Below, one piece after another: positions 43,244 through 51,528 of a DNA stretch of 64,000 bases. The stretch covers positions 248,001 through 312,000 of the forward strand of contig NZ_JADDKQ010000007.1 of assembly GCF_016464425.1 (NCBI RefSeq), written 5' to 3'. The first letter of the stretch is position 1. Every line of letters begins with the position of its first letter. The position numbers and the translations under genes are program-made. The stretch comes from Actinotalea solisilvae (GTDB lineage: Bacteria > Actinomycetota > Actinomycetes > Actinomycetales > Cellulomonadaceae). The notes beneath the pieces are model-generated. The model did no database searches, was not told where the DNA came from, and worked only from the letters and a program-made list of their open reading frames with translations.

Positions 43244-44056
43244 ATGGTCGGAACGGGTGCCGTCGAGCCGGGTGCCGCGGGGTCGGACGCCGCTGTGCCG
43301 GACACCGCTGTGCCGGACGCCGTCGGGCCGAGCGCCCTGTCCCTCACGCGCCGCGCGCGCCGGGTGAACCGGCTCCTGGCCGAGCGCTACCCGACCGCGC
43401 GCTGCGAGCTGGACTTCTCGACGCCGCTCGAGCTGCTCGTCGCGACGGTGCTCTCCGCGCAGACGACCGACGTGCGGGTCAACCAGGTCACGCCCGAGGT
43501 GTTCGGCCGGTTCCCGGACGCGGCGCGCCTGGCCGCGGCGGACCTCGCCGACCTCGAGGACGTCGTCCGGCCCACGGGCTTCTTCCGGGCCAAGGCCGGG
43601 GCGCTCGTCGCGATCGGGCAGGCCCTCGTCGACCGGTACGGCGGCGAGGTCCCCCGGCGGATGGCGGACCTCGTGACGCTGCCGGGCGTGGGCCGCAAGA
43701 CGGCGAACGTCGTGCTGGGCAACGCGTTCGGCGTCCCCGGCCTGCCCGTCGACACCCACGTCGGGCGCGTCGCGCGCCGCCTGGGCCTCACGTCCGACGA
43801 GGACCCCGTGGCCGTCGAGACGCAGCTGTGCGCGATGCTCCCGAAGAGCGAGTGGACGATGTTCTCGCACCGGATGATCTTCCACGGGCGTCGGACGTGC
43901 CACGCGCGCCGACCGGCGTGCGGCGCGTGCCCGCTCGCGACGCTGTGCCCGTCGGCCGGGATCGGCGAGACGGACCCGGTGCGGGCCGCCGCCCTGGTCA
44001 AGGACCCCGACGCCGTCGCGGTCAGTCCGACGTCGCCAGCTCCGGCAGCCCCCTGA
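43244..44056 (+). CDS. nth: Endonuclease III (DNA glycosylase/AP lyase)
   Basis: 270 residues, with an N-terminal extension of about 30 residues made of short '[13 protein letters not shown]' repeats. Helix-hairpin-helix '[17 protein letters not shown]' with catalytic Lys152, Asp170 in '[12 protein letters not shown]', and the [4Fe-4S] cluster C219-x6-C226-x2-C229-x5-C235. Removes oxidised pyrimidines from DNA. Its last 35 nt overlap the convergent hydrolase gene. Confidence 0.96.
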   Translation: MVGTGAVEPGAAGSDAAVPDTAVPDAVGPSALSLTRRARRVNRLLAERYPTARCELDFSTPLELLVATVLSAQTTDVRVNQVTPEVFGRFPDAARLAAADLADLEDVVRPTGFFRAKAGALVAIGQALVDRYGGEVPRRMADLVTLPGVGRKTANVVLGNAFGVPGLPVDTHVGRVARRLGLTSDEDPVAVETQLCAMLPKSEWTMFSHRMIFHGRRTCHARRPACGACPLATLCPSAGIGETDPVRAAALVKDPDAVAVSPTSPAPAAP

Positions 44057-44951
44057 GCCACGCGAGGAGCAGCTCCGTCGTGCGCTCGGGCGCCTCCTCG
44101 GCGAGGAAGTGCCCCGCGCCGGTCACGGCCTCGAACCGGTAGGGACGTCCCGTCGGCGTCGACGCCGCCCGCAGCGGGATGCAGCGGTCCTCGGCGCCGT
44201 GCAGCTGGAGCACGGGCACCTCGACCGGCTCGCGGACCGCGGCGAGGTACCGTTGGCCGTCGATCCGCGGCGTCGACCGCACGAGCCAGCGGAGCGTCTC
44301 CATCGCGCTGTGCGCGGCGAACGGGATCTGCGCCGCGAGCCGGTACGTCTGGGCGACGTCGGGCGCGAGCCAGCCCGGCGCCCCCCACTCGGTCAGGACC
44401 CGCACGGCCAGGTCGCCGCGCGTCATCCTGCGCTCGGGGAAGTACGGCAGCTGGAAGAACGCGAGCCGGCGCGCCGTCGTCGGGCGGAGCAGGGTGCGCG
44501 CGACGGCGGCCGTGTGCATGCGGACCGGGTGCGGTGCGCCGAGCACCGCGACCGCGCGCGTGAGGTCCGGGTGCAGCGCGGGCATGGACCACGCGACCGT
44601 GCCGCCCACGCCCTGGCCGACGACGACGGCCTCGTGCGCGCCCAGCGAGCGGATGACGCCGGCGACGTCGCGCGCGAGCGTCGGGACGTCGTAGCCGAGC
44701 GGCGGCTTGTCGGAGGCGCCGGCGCCGCGCAGGTCCATGGCCGCCACGCGGTAGCCGGCCGCCGCGAGCGCGGTCACCTGGTGGCGCCACGCCCACCACA
44801 TCTGGGGGAAGCCGTGCAGCAGGACGACGAGCGGCGCGGGGTCCGGGTCGCCGGCGGGCCCGGCCTCGACGACGTGGAAGCGGGCGCCGTTGGCGGCGAC
44901 GAACTGGTGGCGCCACGGGCCGTCGAGCAGCACGACGGACTGATCGGTCAC
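44022..44951 (-). CDS. Alpha/beta hydrolase, EphE-like, nucleophile missing
   Basis: 309 residues from GTG 44951, which follows TAGGTT by 7 nt (leaderless); a TTG start 3 codons upstream is less likely. Epoxide-hydrolase-like sequence: '[17 protein letters not shown]' (oxyanion HGFP), '[12 protein letters not shown]', acid Asp in 'HGAEDRCIP' and His in '[11 protein letters not shown]'. At the nucleophile elbow the sequence is GQGVGG, where active members have GHDWGG, so the Asp is replaced by Gly. It may be a non-catalytic binder or use another residue. Synteny with nth recalls ephE (Rv3670) of M. tuberculosis. Confidence 0.85.
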   Translation of the reverse strand: MTDQSVVLLDGPWRHQFVAANGARFHVVEAGPAGDPDPAPLVVLLHGFPQMWWAWRHQVTALAAAGYRVAAMDLRGAGASDKPPLGYDVPTLARDVAGVIRSLGAHEAVVVGQGVGGTVAWSMPALHPDLTRAVAVLGAPHPVRMHTAAVARTLLRPTTARRLAFFQLPYFPERRMTRGDLAVRVLTEWGAPGWLAPDVAQTYRLAAQIPFAAHSAMETLRWLVRSTPRIDGQRYLAAVREPVEVPVLQLHGAEDRCIPLRAASTPTGRPYRFEAVTGAGHFLAEEAPERTTELLLAWLRGLPELATSD

Positions 44952-44958
44952 GCGGAGC

Positions 44959-44964
44959 AACCTA
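44959..44964 (-). promoter_or_regulatory. -10 box of the leaderless hydrolase gene
   Basis: TAGGTT on the minus strand, 7 nt before GTG 44951. It lies between the glnR stop and this gene, so the hydrolase can be transcribed on its own. Confidence 0.5.
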
Positions 44965-44987
44965 TCCGGCGGCCGGCGCCGCCGGGG

Positions 44988-45827
44988 TCAGACCGCACGC
45001 CGACGAGTGCCCGGCTCCGGTGCGCCCGCAGTGCCGCCACTGCCCTCGGCGGCGTCGTCGGTCCGGGGCAGGTCCGTGACGGCGGGCTCGACCGCGCGCA
45101 CGGCGGCGTCGCCGGCCGGGGCCGCGGCGACCTCCTCGCGGTCGCCGCCCCGCCGGTGCGGCGGGTCGAACCGGTAGCCGACGTTGCGCACGGTGCCGAT
45201 GAGCTGCTCGTGCTCGGGGCCCAGCTTCGCGCGGAGTCGCCGGACGTGGACGTCGACGGTGCGCGTGCCGCCGAAGTAGTCGTAGCCCCACACCTCCTGG
45301 AGCAGCTGGGCGCGCGTGAACACGCGGCCCGGGTGCTGCGCGAGGTACTTGAGCAGCTCGAACTCCTTGTACGTGAGGTCGAGCGGCCGGCCCCGGACCC
45401 GTGCGGTGTAGCCGCCCGCGTCGATCGTCAGGTCCCCGGACGAGATCTCCTCGACGTCCTCGACGGGGTTCTGCTCGGCGAAGCGCTCCACGACGAGGCG
45501 CAGCCGCGCCTCGACCTCCGCGGGCGACGCGTCCTCGAGCAGGATGTCCGCCGCGCCCCACTCGCCCGTGACGACCGTGAGCCCGCCCTCCGTGAGCACC
45601 AGCACCAGCGGGACGCTCAGGCCCGTCGCGCGCAGGAGCCGGCACGTGGAGCGCGCGGTGGCGAGGTCCCGGCGCGCGTCGAGCAGCAGGACGTCGGCGT
45701 CCGGCGCGTCGAGCAGCGCCGAGGGCTCGACCGGGAGGACGCGCACGCGGTGCGAGAGCAGCCCGAGGGCGGGGAGCACCTGGGCGGAGCCCCCAGCACT
45801 GGGTGTCAGCAGCAGAAGGTCTGCCAC
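44988..45827 (-). CDS. glnR: Orphan OmpR-family nitrogen regulator GlnR
   Basis: 279 residues. GlnR-type receiver (about 1-115, '[26 protein letters not shown]', '[39 protein letters not shown]') that lacks the usual acidic pocket and does not need phosphorylation in known GlnR. Winged helix at about 130-225 ('[51 protein letters not shown]'). The C-terminal tail of about 50 residues is disordered and rich in Ala/Glu. Master regulator of nitrogen assimilation in actinobacteria. A GGGAGG ribosome site precedes the GTG start. No kinase gene adjoins it. Confidence 0.93.
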   Translation of the reverse strand: MADLLLLTPSAGGSAQVLPALGLLSHRVRVLPVEPSALLDAPDADVLLLDARRDLATARSTCRLLRATGLSVPLVLVLTEGGLTVVTGEWGAADILLEDASPAEVEARLRLVVERFAEQNPVEDVEEISSGDLTIDAGGYTARVRGRPLDLTYKEFELLKYLAQHPGRVFTRAQLLQEVWGYDYFGGTRTVDVHVRRLRAKLGPEHEQLIGTVRNVGYRFDPPHRRGGDREEVAAAPAGDAAVRAVEPAVTDLPRTDDAAEGSGGTAGAPEPGTRRRAV

Positions 45828-45982
45828 GGGGGTGTACCTCCCTCGGACGAGGTGGGATCACGGTACCGCCGGGCGACGAGGGGTCGGTGCAGGCGTGCGC
45901 CCGGCGAGACGGCGGCATCTGCGAGACTCTGCGTCGTGCCGACGCCCCCCGCCCTCGTCCCCGCGTCCCGCCCGCGCCCCTG

Positions 45983-46717
45983 ATGGACGTCTCGACCCGC
46001 GCCGTGCTCACGGCCGTCGTCGCCGCGCTGGTCGGCGGTGCCGGCGTCGTGGCCGGCGTCCCGCTCGTGGCCGCCTCGGCCGTGCTCGCGCTGGTCCTCG
46101 CCGTGGGCTGGCCCGTGCTCCTCGACCTGCCGGCCCGCCTGGGCAGCAGCGTCGTCATCGCGCTCGGCGGCGTCGGCGGCGTCATCGCGGTCACCGCGAC
46201 GCGCGGCCAGCCCGTGCTGCGCGAGCTGCCGATCGTCGTCGCCCTGGCGATCCTCCTGGCCTTCGTCAACGAGCTCGCCCGGCAGGACGGCCGGCACCGG
46301 CTGGTCGAGTCGGTCACGGGGACGGTCACGGGCGTGCTCGTCGCGACCGCCGCCGCGGGGTGGGTCGCGTCCGGCCGCACGCCGGGCGGCACGTCCCTCG
46401 TGGTGAGCGGCGCGGTCGCGCTCGCCGTCGGCGCGGCGGTCTCCGCGGTGCCGCTCGGCGGCTGGACGGCCGCGGCCGTGACCACGGTCGCCGCCGTCAT
46501 CGCGGGGGGTGCGGTCGGCGCCGTCATGCCGGGCACGGACGTGCTCGCCGGCGCGTTCCTCGGCCTCGCGACGGGGATCCTCGTCGCGGCGCTGCACGCC
46601 CTGTTCGACCGGCAGCCCGTGCTGAGCCGCCGCTGGGCGGCGCTCGCCACCATCGTGCTGCCCGTCTCGGTGAGCGGGATCCTCGTCTACGTCGTGGGCC
46701 GCGTCCTCGTCGGCTGA
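45983..46717 (+). CDS. Multi-spanning membrane protein, unknown function
   Basis: 244 residues from ATG 45983; an upstream extension reads as Arg/Pro-rich non-membrane sequence and was left out. Seven to eight hydrophobic helices over the whole length, short loops, one basic cytoplasmic loop with 'NELARQDGRHRLVESVTGTVTG'. No catalytic motif seen. Divergent from glnR. A similar membrane protein is often found beside glnR or mshD in actinobacteria, but I cannot name the family with certainty. Confidence 0.75.
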   Translation: MDVSTRAVLTAVVAALVGGAGVVAGVPLVAASAVLALVLAVGWPVLLDLPARLGSSVVIALGGVGGVIAVTATRGQPVLRELPIVVALAILLAFVNELARQDGRHRLVESVTGTVTGVLVATAAAGWVASGRTPGGTSLVVSGAVALAVGAAVSAVPLGGWTAAAVTTVAAVIAGGAVGAVMPGTDVLAGAFLGLATGILVAALHALFDRQPVLSRRWAALATIVLPVSVSGILVYVVGRVLVG

Positions 46718-46730
46718 GCGGGCGGGCGCG

Positions 46731-47144
46731 TCAGTAGACGAGCGCCTGGGCGCCGGGGCGCAGCGCCTCCTCGACGAAGGTCGCCGACCCCGCGACCCGC
46801 ACGCCCGGGACGACGTCGTCGGGCGCGATGCCGCGGCGGGTCGCGCACTGCGTGCACACGGTCACGGTGCCGTCGGCGAGCACGACGTCGAGCAGGTCCG
46901 CGAGGGGCGTCGCGTGCTCGAGCGCGACGTCCGCCGTGCGGCCGGGCAGCGCGAGCCAGGCCGCCTCGCCCGTGAGCCACAGGCTCACCTCGGCGCCCGC
47001 GGCGACCGCGGCCGCCGCGACCGTGAACGCCTGGTTGCAGGCCTCGGGCCGGTCCGCGCCCGACGTCGACTTCACGACGAGGGAGCGCGCCACGGGCGGC
47101 GCGGCGTCGGCGAGGGGGTCGGACGGTGCCGGGGTCGGGGCCAT
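46731..47144 (-). CDS. DsrE-like protein
   Basis: 137 residues. Reads as a DsrE/DsrF fold: 'RSLVVKSTSGADRPEACNQAFTVAAAAVAAGAEVSLWLTGEAAWL' and then 'ADGTVTVCTQCATRRGI' with a CxxC pair. Family members carry sulfur as a persulfide or act as small structural proteins. The CxxC here could hold sulfur or metal. Start ATG 47144 is 6 nt after TACGCT (leaderless). Confidence 0.8.
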   Translation of the reverse strand: MAPTPAPSDPLADAAPPVARSLVVKSTSGADRPEACNQAFTVAAAAVAAGAEVSLWLTGEAAWLALPGRTADVALEHATPLADLLDVVLADGTVTVCTQCATRRGIAPDDVVPGVRVAGSATFVEEALRPGAQALVY

Positions 47145-47150
47145 GCCCGC

Positions 47151-47156
47151 AGCGTA
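47151..47156 (-). promoter_or_regulatory. -10 box of the leaderless DsrE-like gene
   Basis: TACGCT on the minus strand, 6 nt before ATG 47144; back to back with the promoter at 47172. Confidence 0.5.
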
Positions 47157-47171
47157 GGGCGGCGCGCGCCG

Positions 47172-47177
47172 TAGGAT
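47172..47177 (+). promoter_or_regulatory. -10 box of the leaderless 35-aa gene and its operon
   Basis: TAGGAT, then 6 nt, then ATG 47184. Confidence 0.55.
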
Positions 47178-47183
47178 CGGGGC

Positions 47184-47291
47184 ATGGTGGCCCTCGAGAT
47201 CTTCTTCATCGGCCTGCTCGTCGCCTCCGCGCTGACGATCGGCTGGTTCGCCTTCTACGTGGTCTACAAGCTCTTCAAGGGTCAGCGCTGA
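47184..47291 (+). CDS. 35-residue single-span membrane protein
   Basis: MVALEIFFIGLLVASALTIG is followed by WFAFYVVYKLFKGQR. One membrane helix with a basic cytoplasmic end. Evidence that it is real: it begins at a leaderless promoter signal, ends 2 nt before the next ATG, and has no competing frame. First cistron of a run with the FABP-like and YgfZ genes. Function unknown. Confidence 0.7.
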   Translation: MVALEIFFIGLLVASALTIGWFAFYVVYKLFKGQR

Positions 47292-47293
47292 GC

Positions 47294-47821
47294 ATGTCGT
47301 TCGTGCTGCCGGAGGGGCTCGCGCCCGAGGTCTACCCGCTCGCCTGGCTCGTCGGGCGCTGGCGCGGCGAGGGCGTCGTCGTCCACCCCCACGTGCCCGA
47401 GACGCCCGTGGTCCAGGAGGTCGTCGTCGACCACGACGGCGGCCCCTACCTCAGCTGGTCGAGCACCATGCGCCTCGCGCCGACCGACGCCGAGCCCGAG
47501 GGGCGCGTGTGGGCCGTCGAGTCGGGCTTCTGGCGCGTCCCGCCGGACCGCCCGGCCGAGCTGCCCGCCGACCGCTTCCCCGTCGAGCTGCTGCTCGTCG
47601 ACCCCGCCGGCCACCTCACGCTCTACGCGGGCGTCACGGGCAACGGCCGGATCGACCTCGCGAGCGACGTCGTCGTGCGCTCGCCCGACGCCGTCGAGAT
47701 CACCGCCGCGACGCGCCTGCTCGGCCTCGTCCAGGGCGAGCTCATGTGGACGTGGGACCTCGCGGCGTTCGGCGAGCCGCTCCAGTCCTACGCGTCCGCG
47801 CGGCTGAGCCGGCAGCCGTGA
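47294..47821 (+). CDS. FABP-like beta-barrel protein (nitrobindin superfamily, DUF1794)
   Basis: 175 residues. The hallmark GxWxGxG is present as G21-R-W23-R-G25-E-G27, followed by a beta-rich chain ('YLSWSSTMRLAPTD', 'GRVWAVESGFWRVPPD', 'LLLVDPAGHLTLYAGVTGNGRIDLASD'). Heme-binding nitrobindins use a His near the C-terminus; none is present in the last 55 residues here, so heme binding is doubtful. Overlaps the ygfZ-like gene by 4 nt. A similar gene (Rv0813c) lies close to ygfZ (Rv0811c) and glnR (Rv0818) in M. tuberculosis. Confidence 0.88.
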   Translation: MSFVLPEGLAPEVYPLAWLVGRWRGEGVVVHPHVPETPVVQEVVVDHDGGPYLSWSSTMRLAPTDAEPEGRVWAVESGFWRVPPDRPAELPADRFPVELLLVDPAGHLTLYAGVTGNGRIDLASDVVVRSPDAVEITAATRLLGLVQGELMWTWDLAAFGEPLQSYASARLSRQP

Positions 47822-48990
47822 CCGCCGACGTGCCCGGCCCGGACGCGCCCGACACGACGGAGGCCGCCTGGGTGCCCGCGCACCGCAGCCCGCTGCTCGC
47901 GCGCGCCGGCGCGGTCGAGGGGTCGGGCGCCGACGCGGGCGTCGCCTGGCACTACGGCGACCCCACGGCCGAGCAGCGCGCGCTGGCCGCGGGCGGCGCC
48001 GTGGTCGACCTGTCCCACCTCGGCGTCGTGACCGTCACCGGGCCCGACCGCCTCACGTGGCTGCACTCGATCACCTCGCAGGACCTCGCGTCGCTGGCGC
48101 CGCGCACGTCGACCGAGACGCTCGTGCTCAGCCCGCACGGCCACGTCGAGCACGCGGCGGGCGTCGTCGACGACGGCGAGACGACGTGGCTGCTCACCGA
48201 GGGCGCGTCCGCGCCCGCGCTCGCGGCGTGGCTCGACCGGATGCGCTTCATGCTGCGCGTCGAGGTCGCGGACGTCACCGACCGCTGGGCGGCGCTGGGC
48301 GAGCCGGTCGACGCCGAGGGCGGTGAGGGCGAGCCCGTGACGTGGCGGGACCCGTGGCCGCGCACCCTCGCGGGCGGCACGCGGTACGGCCCGCCGGACG
48401 CCGAGCACCCGGGCGCCGAGCGCCCGTGGCGGGTCGTCCTGGTGCTGCGCGACGGGCTCGGGACGGCCGTCGCCGCGCGCGAGGCGTCCGGCTGGCGGCT
48501 CGCGGGCACGTGGGCGTCGGAGGCCGCGCGCGTCGCCGCGTGGCGCCCGCGCGTCGCGACCGACGTCGACCACCGCACCATCCCGCACGAGCTCGACTGG
48601 CTGCGCACGGCCGTCCACCTGCACAAGGGCTGCTACCGCGGCCAGGAGACGATCGCGCGCGTCCACAACCTCGGCCGCCCGCCGCGCCGGCTCGTCATGC
48701 TCCACCTCGACGGGTCGGGCCACCTGCTGCCCGTCCCGGGCGCGGAGGTGACGCTCGACGGCCGCGCCGTCGGTGCGGTGACGAGCGTCGCGCGCCACCA
48801 CGAGCTCGGCCCGGTCGCGCTCGCGGTCGTCAAGCGCAACGTCGAGGTCGCCGCGACCCTCACGGTCGCGTGCGAGGGCGGCGACGTCGCCGCCGGCCAG
48901 GAGGTCGTCGTCCCGGGCGACGGCGTGTCCGTCGACCGGCCCGCGCCGCGCGCCCCGGTCGCGCGCGGCCTCACCCCCCGCACGCCCTGA
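47818..48990 (+). CDS. ygfZ: Folate-binding YgfZ/GcvT-like protein
   Basis: 390 residues from GTG 47818. The GcvT-like domain starts at about 35 ('GAVVDLSHLGVVTVTGPDRLTWLHSITSQDL'). The YgfZ signature KGCYxGQE occurs as 'HKGCYRGQETIARVHNLGRPPRRLV' near 275, with the conserved Cys. Works with tetrahydrofolate in repair or assembly of certain Fe-S enzymes. Coupled to the FABP-like gene upstream. Confidence 0.93.
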   Translation: MTADVPGPDAPDTTEAAWVPAHRSPLLARAGAVEGSGADAGVAWHYGDPTAEQRALAAGGAVVDLSHLGVVTVTGPDRLTWLHSITSQDLASLAPRTSTETLVLSPHGHVEHAAGVVDDGETTWLLTEGASAPALAAWLDRMRFMLRVEVADVTDRWAALGEPVDAEGGEGEPVTWRDPWPRTLAGGTRYGPPDAEHPGAERPWRVVLVLRDGLGTAVAAREASGWRLAGTWASEAARVAAWRPRVATDVDHRTIPHELDWLRTAVHLHKGCYRGQETIARVHNLGRPPRRLVMLHLDGSGHLLPVPGAEVTLDGRAVGAVTSVARHHELGPVALAVVKRNVEVAATLTVACEGGDVAAGQEVVVPGDGVSVDRPAPRAPVARGLTPRTP

Positions 48991-48994
48991 GGCC

Positions 48995-50077
48995 GTGACG
49001 TCGGCGGGCGTCGTCGCGCGGGCGCGCGTCCGGCAGGGCTGGGCGCGGGTCCGGCGGGCGTTCCTCCCGGTGCTCGGCGCGAGCCTCGCCGCGGGCTCGG
49101 CGTGGGCGATCGCCCGGTACGGGCTCGGTCACCCGGCGCCGTTCTTCGCGCCCGTGTCCGCGTGGGTCGCGCTCGGCTTCACGGCCGACCGCCGGCCCCG
49201 GCGGGTCGCCGAGCTCGCGGCGGGCGTCGCCGTCGGCGTGGCGCTCGGGGACCTCCTCGTGCACGTCATCGGCAGCGGTCCCGTCCAGGTCGCCGTCGTG
49301 CTCGCGGTCGCCGCGCTCGTCGGGCGGTTCGTCGACCGGGGCGACCTGTTCGCGATGCAGGCGGGCGTCCAGGCGATCGTCATCGTCGCGCTGCCGGCGG
49401 CCCAGGTCGGCTCGCCCGTGAACCGCTGGGTCGACGCACTCGTCGGCGGCGGGCTCGCGCTCGCGGTGGCCGTGCTGTGGCCGCAGGACCCGCGGCGCCG
49501 CGTGCGGGCCATCGGCGAGGAGGGCCTCGTCGAGGTCGCCGACGTGCTGCGCCACCTCGCGACGGGCTTCGCGCGCGGCAGCGAGGACGAGGTCGACGAG
49601 GCGCTCGCCCGCGGTCGTGCGTCCCAGCCCGTGCTGGACCAGTGGCGGTCCACGGCGGGGGCGGCGCGCCAGTCCGCGCGCGTGTCCCCCGCGTTCCGGC
49701 GGCACCTCGACGAGCTCACCGCCCTCGAGGCCGCCGCGGTGTCGGTGGACCGCGCGATGCGCAGCGCGCGCGTGCTCGCGCGCCGCAGCCGCGTCGTCGT
49801 GCGGGACGAGCACGACGTCGCGCGCCTCGCCGTCCTCGTGGGCGACGTCGCGGAGGGCACGGCCGACCTCGCCGCGACCCTGGGCCGCGGCGCGGACCTC
49901 ACGCGCGCGCGGGCACGCCTCGCCGGGGTGGCCGCGCGCACCGACCCGTGGGCCGTCGCGCCCGAGGACTGGCACGTCCAGGGCCTCGTGCTCCTCCTGC
50001 GCTCGCTCGTCGTCGACCTGCTGGAGGCGGCGGGGGTCGAGCCCGAGGACGCGCGCGCGCACCTGCCGGAGATCTGA
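48995..50077 (+). CDS. FUSC-family membrane protein
   Basis: 360 residues from GTG 48995, 4 nt after the ygfZ stop. About six membrane helices in the first 165 residues ('PFFAPVSAWVALGFTADRRPRRVAELAAGVAVGVALGD'), then a long helical cytoplasmic domain of about 195 residues. Layout of the FUSC/aromatic acid exporter family (ArAE). Substrate not known; relatives export aromatic acids or fusaric acid. Confidence 0.85.
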   Translation: MTSAGVVARARVRQGWARVRRAFLPVLGASLAAGSAWAIARYGLGHPAPFFAPVSAWVALGFTADRRPRRVAELAAGVAVGVALGDLLVHVIGSGPVQVAVVLAVAALVGRFVDRGDLFAMQAGVQAIVIVALPAAQVGSPVNRWVDALVGGGLALAVAVLWPQDPRRRVRAIGEEGLVEVADVLRHLATGFARGSEDEVDEALARGRASQPVLDQWRSTAGAARQSARVSPAFRRHLDELTALEAAAVSVDRAMRSARVLARRSRVVVRDEHDVARLAVLVGDVAEGTADLAATLGRGADLTRARARLAGVAARTDPWAVAPEDWHVQGLVLLLRSLVVDLLEAAGVEPEDARAHLPEI

Positions 50078-50143
50078 CGGCGGGCGGCGCCGGGTCACCC
50101 GCCCGGCGCCTCACAGGGGTCCGGCGCGCGCCGATAGGAGGGC

Positions 50144-51193
50144 GTGCACCCCGACCGCCTCGGCCCGCGGGACCTCCGGTCCGCCGCGCTGACCTCCGCC
50201 GCCCTCGTGGTCGCCGGCACGCTCGCCATGCTCTCGAGCGAGGTCACGGCGGCCATGGCGGGGGAGTCGCACGCGCTCCCGCTGGTCGGGCTCGTGTCGG
50301 CCGGGCTGCTCGGCGTCGTCGTCGCCGTCGTGCTCGGCTACGAGGCCATGCCGCCGCTGCTGTGGGTCGCCCTCGCGCTCGCGATGGTCGGGCTCATCCT
50401 CGTCATGGACCTCGTCACCGACGACGCGGGCGGCGGGGCGCAGATGGCCTTCCTCTTCCCGGTCGTCTACGCGGGCGCCTTCCTCCGCGCGTCGGCGGCG
50501 TGGCTCGTCACGGGGGTCGCCGCCGCGGGCCACGGGACGCTCGTGTTCGCCCTGCTGCCGCCCGAGACGGCGCTCCCGGACATGATCTTCGGGCTCGTCG
50601 TCATGCTCGGGCTCACCGCGGTGCTCACGGCGTCGGGCCGGCGCCAGGACGCGCTCACCCGCACGCTGCGGACCATGGCCTCGGTCGACCTGCTCACGGG
50701 CCTGGCGACGCGCCGCGCGCTCGAGACGGCCGCGGAGATCGCGCCCGACGCCGCGCCGGGGCGCGCGCTCGTGCTCGTCGACGTCGACCGCTTCAAGGAC
50801 CTCAACGACGCCTACGGCCACCCGGTCGGCGACGGCGTCCTCGTGCACCTCGCGTCCGTCCTGCAGTCGGTCGTCCGGGCGGGCGACACGGTCGCGCGCT
50901 GGGGCGGCGACGAGATCGCGATCCTCATGACGGCGATCGGTCCCGACGACGCGGTGCGCCGGGCCGAGGCCGTGCGCGAGGCGGTCGTCGCGCGCCCCCT
51001 CGCGCACGAGGGCCGCGCGATCGGGCTCACGGTGAGCGTCGGCGTCGCGCACTCGTCGACGGCCGGAGCCGACCTCGCGGCCCTCTACGCCGCGGCCGAC
51101 GAGGCCCTGTACGGCGCGAAGCGGGCCGGGCGCGACCAGGTGGTCGTCGGCACGGGCACGACGCCGCCGGGGTCTCGTACGCTCGTGCGGTGA
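50144..51193 (+). CDS. Membrane-bound diguanylate cyclase
   Basis: 349 residues. Five or six membrane helices (about 15-160) form the sensor part. The GGDEF domain (about 175-340) has 'ALVLVDVDRFKDLNDAYGHPVGDGVL' and the active-site loop G254-G-D-E-I258, with Ile in place of Phe at the last position, a tolerated variant. The inhibitory I-site R245-x-x-D248 lies five residues before it, so product feedback is expected. Makes cyclic di-GMP. No EAL domain or PilZ receptor is in this window. Confidence 0.92.
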   Translation: MHPDRLGPRDLRSAALTSAALVVAGTLAMLSSEVTAAMAGESHALPLVGLVSAGLLGVVVAVVLGYEAMPPLLWVALALAMVGLILVMDLVTDDAGGGAQMAFLFPVVYAGAFLRASAAWLVTGVAAAGHGTLVFALLPPETALPDMIFGLVVMLGLTAVLTASGRRQDALTRTLRTMASVDLLTGLATRRALETAAEIAPDAAPGRALVLVDVDRFKDLNDAYGHPVGDGVLVHLASVLQSVVRAGDTVARWGGDEIAILMTAIGPDDAVRRAEAVREAVVARPLAHEGRAIGLTVSVGVAHSSTAGADLAALYAAADEALYGAKRAGRDQVVVGTGTTPPGSRTLVR

Positions 51194-51528
51194 TCGTCAC
51201 CGTCCAGGTCCTCATCTTCCTGCTGCTCTACCTGCTCGTCTTCGTGCTCTGCGTCGTCGCGGTCGTGGACCTGCTGCGGCGGCCGACGGCGGCGTTCGTC
51301 TCCGCGGGCAAGCGCACCAAGGGGTTCTGGGGCGCCGTCCTCGGCGTCGCGACCGCGGTGGCGTTCGTCGCGATCCCCTACCCGCTCGGCATCGGCGAGC
51401 TCCAGTTCCTCGCGCTCGGCAGCGCCGTGGCCGCGATCGTCTACCTGGTCGACGTGCGGCCCGCCGTCGCGCCGTACAGCGGCGGCCGCCGGGGACCGCG
51501 TGCCCCGGGTGGGCGGGGCGGCTGGTGA
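51190..51528 (+). CDS. DUF2516 membrane protein
   Basis: 112 residues from GTG 51190, overlapping the cyclase stop. Three membrane helices (about 3-25, 45-65, 70-88) with '[33 protein letters not shown]' between, matching the DUF2516 pattern, and a Gly/Arg/Pro tail. Function unknown. Coupled both to the cyclase upstream and to the asparaginase gene downstream by 4-nt overlaps. Confidence 0.85.
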   Translation: MIVTVQVLIFLLLYLLVFVLCVVAVVDLLRRPTAAFVSAGKRTKGFWGAVLGVATAVAFVAIPYPLGIGELQFLALGSAVAAIVYLVDVRPAVAPYSGGRRGPRAPGGRGGW

